NCBI GenBank assembly: GCA_051745635.1
Contig: JBNJEH010000061.1
Span: 1 to 18,845, forward strand
Direction: 5' to 3'
Source: Brumimicrobium sp051745635
Lineage (GTDB): Bacteria > Bacteroidota > Bacteroidia > Flavobacteriales_D > Crocinitomicaceae
DNA length: 18,845 nucleotides
The translations under genes were made by a program, and so were the position numbers. Position 1 is the first letter of the stretch, and every line of letters starts with the position of its first letter. Under the pieces are notes generated by a model. That model did not search any database. It saw nothing but the letters and a program-made list of their open reading frames with translations, and was not told the origin of the DNA. Below, in pieces: positions 15,701 through 18,845 of the stretch.

Positions 15701-16756
15701 TAGCGGCCAGGAACCATACTGTTCACGTTTCAAGTAAGAATGAAGCGTAACGAGATTCTCCGGGTTGTTTTCATCCAAAGGCGGATTGGCGTTCGAACGA
15801 ATAACTATTGTTGCGAACGAACCGTATCCAATAAACAACATGATCAAACCTAAAATAGCCGTATTGGCCACTTTCATCTTTTTGCGACGTGTGATAACAA
15901 GACCACCGACGAGAATGGCAATCAAGAGTGCAAAGAAGAACACTGCTCCAGACCCAAAAGGAAGTCCAAGCGAATTCACAAATGCAATTTCTATATTAGA
16001 AGCAATAGCTATCGTTCCCGGAATGACGCCGTTTTGGATAAAAGCCAGAACTAAAACACCGATGACGCCCGTTAACAAGAACAGTCCCGTCGATATTTTA
16101 TCTCTCATCTGGAAAAGCACGACATAAGCGATACAAGGCAATACGAGCAATCCGAGCAAGTGAACCCCAATCGCCAGTCCGAAAAGGAACATAATCAACA
16201 CCATCCACCGCAGCGGTCGGATCTCCGGACTCAATTCGCCCCGACTAATCATCGTCATTTCTTCATCCCACTTCAGAACAGCCCAGAAAATAACGGCTGT
16301 AAACAGCGAAGACATCGCGTACACCTCGCCTTCTACCGCTGAGAACCAGAAAGATTCCGTAAAAGTATAGGCCATAGCCCCGACAAAACCAGAACCCAAA
16401 ATAGCCATTTTTTGAGCTTTCGAAATTGTTGCGCCATCTTGTTGTGCAATCTTTTTACCGAGCATCGTGATGGTCCAGAATAAAAACAGGATAGAAAACG
16501 AGCTACACAGTGCCGACATTCGGTTTATCCAAAGTGCTACATCTGCTTCAGAGCCTGCAAACATGGAAAATAAGCGTCCAATCAGCATGAAAAGCGGTGC
16601 ACCGGGAGGGTGACCCACTTCCAGTTTATAAGCTGCGGTGATATATTCACCACAATCCCATAGAGAGACGGTATCTTCAACCGTAATAAAATAGACGATT
16701 GTTGCCAGTAGGAAAACCAGCCAGCCGAGATAGATATTCAATTTTTTATAGCTCAT
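12779..16756 (-). CDS. DUF2723 / GT117-type integral membrane glycosyltransferase-like protein
   Basis: 1325 aa. The N-terminus is the DUF2723 (TMEM260/protein O-mannosyltransferase-like) domain: TM1 then WDCGEY (33-38, acidic residues in the first outer loop as in GT-C enzymes) and GHPPGAPLF (48-56). About a dozen membrane helices extend to roughly residue 705. They are followed by a ~600-residue soluble domain that opens with WDDHDRSNRT and contains TNGDNDTFPLWYLQEVEG, typical of the long Bacteroidota members. Likely role: transfer of a lipid-linked sugar to an extracytoplasmic acceptor; donor and acceptor are unknown. It is first in an operon with the deacetylase and thiL. No clear consensus promoter stands before it (a TATTTTCG-like box near 16810 is one base off). 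Length and frame are intact. Confidence 0.9.
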   Translation of the reverse strand: MSYKKLNIYLGWLVFLLATIVYFITVEDTVSLWDCGEYITAAYKLEVGHPPGAPLFMLIGRLFSMFAGSEADVALWINRMSALCSSFSILFLFWTITMLGKKIAQQDGATISKAQKMAILGSGFVGAMAYTFTESFWFSAVEGEVYAMSSLFTAVIFWAVLKWDEEMTMISRGELSPEIRPLRWMVLIMFLFGLAIGVHLLGLLVLPCIAYVVLFQMRDKISTGLFLLTGVIGVLVLAFIQNGVIPGTIAIASNIEIAFVNSLGLPFGSGAVFFFALLIAILVGGLVITRRKKMKVANTAILGLIMLFIGYGSFATIVIRSNANPPLDENNPENLVTLHSYLKREQYGSWPLLYGEFYNSKTADVSDYKDRSPNHDMRWVVTSPSGTEIKAFKDKASAENYVKESGKSSYELVHKYFVTNKDTRKNQVPVYTQKTFFPRMFFRSDRNRAEGYRKWSGYNPNRRVSRDKIGEDGRPIPTFGENISFFVNYQVNWMYWRYFMWNFTGRQNDIQGHGSELRGNWLSGFDFIDQQRLGATGENAPHFTQENSSNNNFYFIPFILGLIGLFFHYYKAPKDAFIITLLFLFTGLAIVVYLNQKPFEPRERDYAYAASFYAFAIWIGLGVYGLFEAFRSFTGDTFKKLIYAYAAVVFLCLLTDISSSGFPATLSALVIGVIGGGAMLLMRGLRSVKIPKSGAAVVAIALGIAAPIILGAQGWDDHDRSNRTPARSLAYNYLIGCSPNSILYTNGDNDTFPLWYLQEVEGVRTDVRVANLSLMQTDWYSNQMKMRAYESDPLPIKFREDQILMGAGNTDYVLFVDYETYKRNLPPQKSEEIIQQKIAANNSIFTSALQRLRKSLLSAVQSMKATNAEAEEVLKKLKEDLSTPVQNPGYEDYNKINLFLRKVFGDVESGALKADKRLMEQVQSAANSWTNSWDYLPIDYAMKFVRNDDNMIERRDGRKLRYFPSSGFVIPVNAENAAKAEIIDPSQIDQCRNEMRIDFRKGGLFRRDINGLSREEVMMLDILANFDWKRGMYFSSPGGSDVSKALYGKGFVQNLGQVHGLTPLKRDVLEDDGRERMYDNVMNAYDYANLSGESVLVDYYVRRHTDQYRNSFVDLASKYASRYDEVKEKDEQRAAKFADSVEQVISYSLKKLPIDKVFDFGEPRGLGRRLPNGQKIYSDGVVPDFIQMLYEVGKTDLADELAEEYLKQLETMMDYFANSDAMVAYNNQKDFIAFGMNFLRTFRSVYVANQDSALGDYAYGMENRLSQQIVPGIVDDISQREVTESGRNRTKVRSMQQEAQEFADLYQALLEETGLAGGEPSQSQQ

Positions 16757-16892
16757 AAACCAAATTTGAATCGCACGAATTTAAGAATTATCAACGAGTG
16801 GACGAAAATAAGGATTTAAATTTTCATAATTTTTTAAAAGTATCAAACTTGAAGCAGCATTTAAAAAAATTCGTTTTTTTTTAATCCCCCCA

Positions 16893-16923
16893 TTTGCAAA
16901 CAGAGAAAATAATTATAAATTTG
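16893..16923 (+). promoter_or_regulatory. Promoter of the tRNA-Gln gene
   Basis: TTTG (16893-16896) and TAAATTTG (16916-16923) match the Bacteroidota -33 and -7 elements exactly, with a 19-nt spacer. Transcription would begin near 16930, about 39 nt before the mature tRNA. Confidence 0.8.
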
Positions 16924-16968
16924 CACCCGCAGAACGCGCCAAGCAATATTTGGAGAACGTTGTGAAAC

Positions 16969-17041
16969 TGTCCCATGGTGTAACTGGCAACACGTTTGGT
17001 TTTGGTCCAAAAGAGTCTAGGTTCGAGCCCTAGTGGGACAA
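16969..17041 (+). tRNA. tRNA-Gln (anticodon TTG)
   Basis: A 73-nt cloverleaf folds without mismatches. Acceptor TGTCCCA (16969-16975) pairs with TGGGACA (17034-17040); D-stem GTGT with ACAC; anticodon stem TTTGG (16995-16999) with CCAAA (17007-17011), loop TTTTGGT giving anticodon TTG at 17002-17004; T-stem CTAGG with CCTAG around TTCGAGC. Discriminator A at 17041. CCA is not encoded. Promoter and terminator are both adjacent. The last 16 nt of the gene are repeated twice downstream. Confidence 0.97.
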
Positions 17042-17046
17042 CAATA

Positions 17047-17076
17047 AAATGCTTCAGCTTTGCTGGGGCATTTTTT
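17047..17076 (+). terminator. Intrinsic terminator of tRNA-Gln
   Basis: A 12-bp stem (AAATGCTTCAGC against GCTGGGGCATTT, two T.G wobbles) with a TTT loop, running into a T-tract, five bases after the tRNA. Confidence 0.85.
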
Positions 17077-17166
17077 GTTTGTACCCACAGGGCGAGAAGT
17101 TTATACCGAGCGACTTCAGGAGTCGAGGTAAGCCCTAGTGGGACAACAAGTCAGTATTGAGTAGAG

Positions 17167-17198
17167 AGAGTGAGTATTGAGGTACTCACTCTTTTTTT
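17167..17198 (+). terminator. Terminator hairpin in repeat unit 1
   Basis: AGAGTGAGTA pairs perfectly with TACTCACTCT around TTGAGG, followed by a T-tract. No gene precedes it except the duplicated tRNA tail. Confidence 0.75.
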
Positions 17199-17314
17199 GT
17201 CTATGAAAAATTGGGCGAGCGTTGTACTGAGCCTCGTAGAAGTAAAGTTTATACCGAGCGACTTCAGGAGTCGAGGTAAGCTCTAGTGGGACAACAAGTC
17301 AGTATTGAGTAGAG

Positions 17315-17345
17315 AGAGTGAGTATTGAGGTGCTCACTCTTTTTT
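17315..17345 (+). terminator. Terminator hairpin in repeat unit 2
   Basis: Same hairpin as in unit 1, with one change (TG for TA on the right arm) that converts one pair to a T.G wobble, so the fold is kept. A T-tract follows. Confidence 0.7.
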
Positions 17346-17391
17346 GTTTAGGAAGAATTGGGCGAGCGTTGTACTGAGCCTCGTAGAAGTA

Positions 17392-17728
17392 AAGTTTATG
17401 CTGAGCGCAACGAAGGCAGCCGAAGTAAGGGATCAAGATCAAAAGTTGGGGGCTAAGCATAAATTTCGGTCAATCATAAAAGTGATTTTTCTTTTTGACC
17501 TACTTTACTTTTTTTATTCACGCATGTCGAATTTAAAAGGTGTTTCCGATTTGTCGGGACAGGAAATGAGCTCGATTCGCTAGGTTCATTGCCAAAAAGA
17601 ACAGGAAGGTTGTGAAGACGACCGACGAGACCGCCGAAGGCAGCACCGAAGGTAAACGTTAGTGATAGTTGGAGATAGGTAGTAAAACAAAAAAAGCCGA
17701 GAGTGTTGGGAGTGTTCAAAAAACAGAA
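17392..17728. other. Gene-free interval with decayed repeat pieces
   Basis: It opens with a diverged third copy of the repeat start (AAGTTTATGCTGAGCG...). The motif CGAAGGCAGC occurs at 17411-17420 and again at 17635-17644, so fragments of the same repeat family extend through it. Short open frames at 17344-17583 (+) and 17474-17719 (-) have no start context or protein-like content, and I do not call them genes. Confidence 0.5.
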
Positions 17729-18733
17729 CTACTTGGGATAGACTTTTTCGCCTACTTTGTTTATGTACTCGAAATCTCGACTTCTAACACTGAAACTTAA
17801 AGTTCCCCCACTGTGCCCGTAACCTTCGTTTCCATCCATTGTAATTCTGGCCAATTTGCCTCTAAATGGTTCAGCAACATCATACATTTCATCAATTACG
17901 TCTTCATTTTTCGCATCAATATATTTCCAGTCGTCATCGGTGATGGAATTACTAGGTACACAAACGGCAGCTACTCCTTCAGAAAAAGATCTAGCTAATA
18001 CATATTCCAAATCTATTACAACTTCTCCCTTAGTATTTATATATCCCCATTTATCATCGTCAAAACCATGTTCTGGCTCTAAACAAACTGCTGCGAGACC
18101 CTCTGAAAAAGGTTGAGCGGCATCATATACGGGATCAATTACCATTTTACCATCTGTGTTAATAAAACCCCATTTCCCATCTATAAAGTCTTCTGTCATC
18201 ACTGGAGCTAAACCTTCAGAGAATGCTCTTGCTCCCCATAATTGGGTTTCTATTACAATCTCTCCACCTTTATTAATGTAACCCCAATCTGCTGATGCTT
18301 TCTTTGGAGAACCTACAGATATTGCCGCCAAACCATCAGAAAAAGCTGATGCTTTAGTATATCTAGGTGTGATCACAACTTCTCCAGACTTGTTTATATA
18401 GCCCCATAATTCAGTGTCAACAGTTCTTGCCGCAGCAAGACCTTCTGAAAAATCAGTAACATAAAGGTTCTCTGGTTTTAAAATCACATCTCCTTTTTCA
18501 TCGATGAACTTTATTATGTCGTTTTTTTCAACTCTTGCAAGGCCATCTGAAAAAGCATTTGCCTTATCGTATTGTATAGGTATTACGATCTCTCCATTTT
18601 CATCAATATAGCCCCACTTTTTATCTTTTTCTATGGGGTATAACATCGTTTCTTTATCATCGGTTTGATTTGAGCAAGAGCATAAAGAGATAGTTAATAG
18701 GGAAGTGCTTAGGATTAATATCAATTTGTTCAT
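17729..18733 (-). CDS. WG-repeat lipoprotein
   Basis: 334 aa. The signal peptide ends in lipobox LCSC with the lipidated Cys at 20. The mature part is built from about eight WG repeats of ~35-45 residues, each shaped like KWGYIDENGEIVIPIQYD followed by A.AFSDGLA; the WG/WK/FE position is replaced in the second (IKFID), seventh (WKYID) and eighth (FEYIN) units. WG repeats form a beta-rich solenoid found in many envelope-associated proteins; a binding role is inferred but no ligand is known. It is predicted to be anchored in a membrane facing the periplasm or the surface. It is monocistronic with its own consensus promoter (18750-18780) and points toward the tRNA repeat region. Confidence 0.9.
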   Translation of the reverse strand: MNKLILILSTSLLTISLCSCSNQTDDKETMLYPIEKDKKWGYIDENGEIVIPIQYDKANAFSDGLARVEKNDIIKFIDEKGDVILKPENLYVTDFSEGLAAARTVDTELWGYINKSGEVVITPRYTKASAFSDGLAAISVGSPKKASADWGYINKGGEIVIETQLWGARAFSEGLAPVMTEDFIDGKWGFINTDGKMVIDPVYDAAQPFSEGLAAVCLEPEHGFDDDKWGYINTKGEVVIDLEYVLARSFSEGVAAVCVPSNSITDDDWKYIDAKNEDVIDEMYDVAEPFRGKLARITMDGNEGYGHSGGTLSFSVRSRDFEYINKVGEKVYPK

Positions 18734-18749
18734 AGTGCGTTTTGATTCT

Positions 18750-18780
18750 CAAAAGTACATAAAATAGGTCATTATACAAA
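18750..18780 (-). promoter_or_regulatory. Promoter of the WG-repeat lipoprotein gene
   Basis: On the minus strand, TTTG (18777-18780) and TACTTTTG (18750-18757) match the Bacteroidota -33 and -7 elements with a 19-nt spacer. The start codon at 18733 is 16 nt beyond the -7 box, so the leader is very short. Confidence 0.75.
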
Positions 18781-18845
18781 GACGGGATAAAAATCCAACC
18801 CAGCTCTCATCGTGCTCTTACGTCACATTTTATATTTGTAAAAAA

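Larger units (their letters stand above)
17097..17391. repeat. Tandem ~148-bp repeat carrying copies of the tRNA-Gln 3' end
   Basis: Unit 1 (17097-17244, 148 bp) and unit 2 (17245-17391, 147 bp) are nearly identical, and a third copy begins at 17392 before diverging. Each unit has four parts: a small hairpin CGACT/AGTCG; a copy of the last 19 nt around the tRNA 3' end (17131-17149 identical to 17026-17044; 17279-17297 with one change); a terminator hairpin; and a segment GGGCGAGCGTTGTACTGAGC that ends in GTAGAAGTA. The DNA between the tRNA terminator and unit 1 has the same GGGCGAG but lacks the 25 bp or so that follow it in the later copies. Confidence 0.9.

Noticed and set aside
17097..17391. 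Tandem repeat considered as a CRISPR array
   Set aside because: Units are 147-148 bp, nearly identical throughout with no variable spacers, and no cas gene is present.
17344..17719. Open frames on both strands in the post-tRNA region
   Set aside because: They arise from the repeat family and AT-rich DNA; no ribosome-binding or domain evidence.

Overview
The window reads as a chromosomal segment of a Bacteroidota bacterium, most likely Flavobacteriales (Crocinitomicaceae/Cryomorphaceae-like). The clues are Bacteroidota-type promoters (TTTG, 19-23 nt, TAnnTTTG) before the tRNA and several genes, a DUF6341/DUF6427 membrane-protein pair, a very large GT117/DUF2723-type membrane protein, and several lipoproteins and WG repeats. 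Assignment below the phylum is inference.

Region 1 (1-7796) is AT-rich accessory DNA. Nearly all its genes lie on the minus strand: an AbiV-type HEPN protein, a small membrane-anchored protein, a J-domain protein with a beta-rich tail, an Mrr-like restriction endonuclease, a DUF695-like protein, a lipoprotein with PKD-like and PEGA-like parts, and another lipoprotein. Most are separated by 100-190 nt imperfect palindromes whose outer ends read TAAC...GTTA or GCTAAC...GTTGTGC. Several genes are bracketed by matching short inverted repeats. This looks like an integron-style gene-cassette array, with no integrase in view. Between the cassettes are two decayed coding remnants (an LRR-like tail at 2510-2746 and a possible peptidase S51 piece at 6638-6850), a 21-bp tandem repeat, and one higher-GC plus-strand gene for a helical protein of unknown function.

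Region 2 (7797-12143) is ordinary core genome of higher GC: purQ, a DUF6427-like membrane protein, a divergent small DUF6341-like protein, an alpha/beta hydrolase, and thiL. The last is the end of a three-gene minus-strand operon (GT117-like membrane protein, polysaccharide deacetylase, thiL; 11082-16756) with gaps of 4-7 bp.

Region 3 (16757-18845) holds a tRNA-Gln(TTG) with promoter and terminator. It is followed by a tandem ~148-bp repeat in which each unit repeats the last 19 nt of the tRNA gene and carries its own terminator hairpin. A lipoprotein made of WG repeats closes the window.

The features most worth following up are the cassette-like palindromes, with two putative defence genes among the cassettes, and the duplicated tRNA-Gln tail with duplicated terminators.
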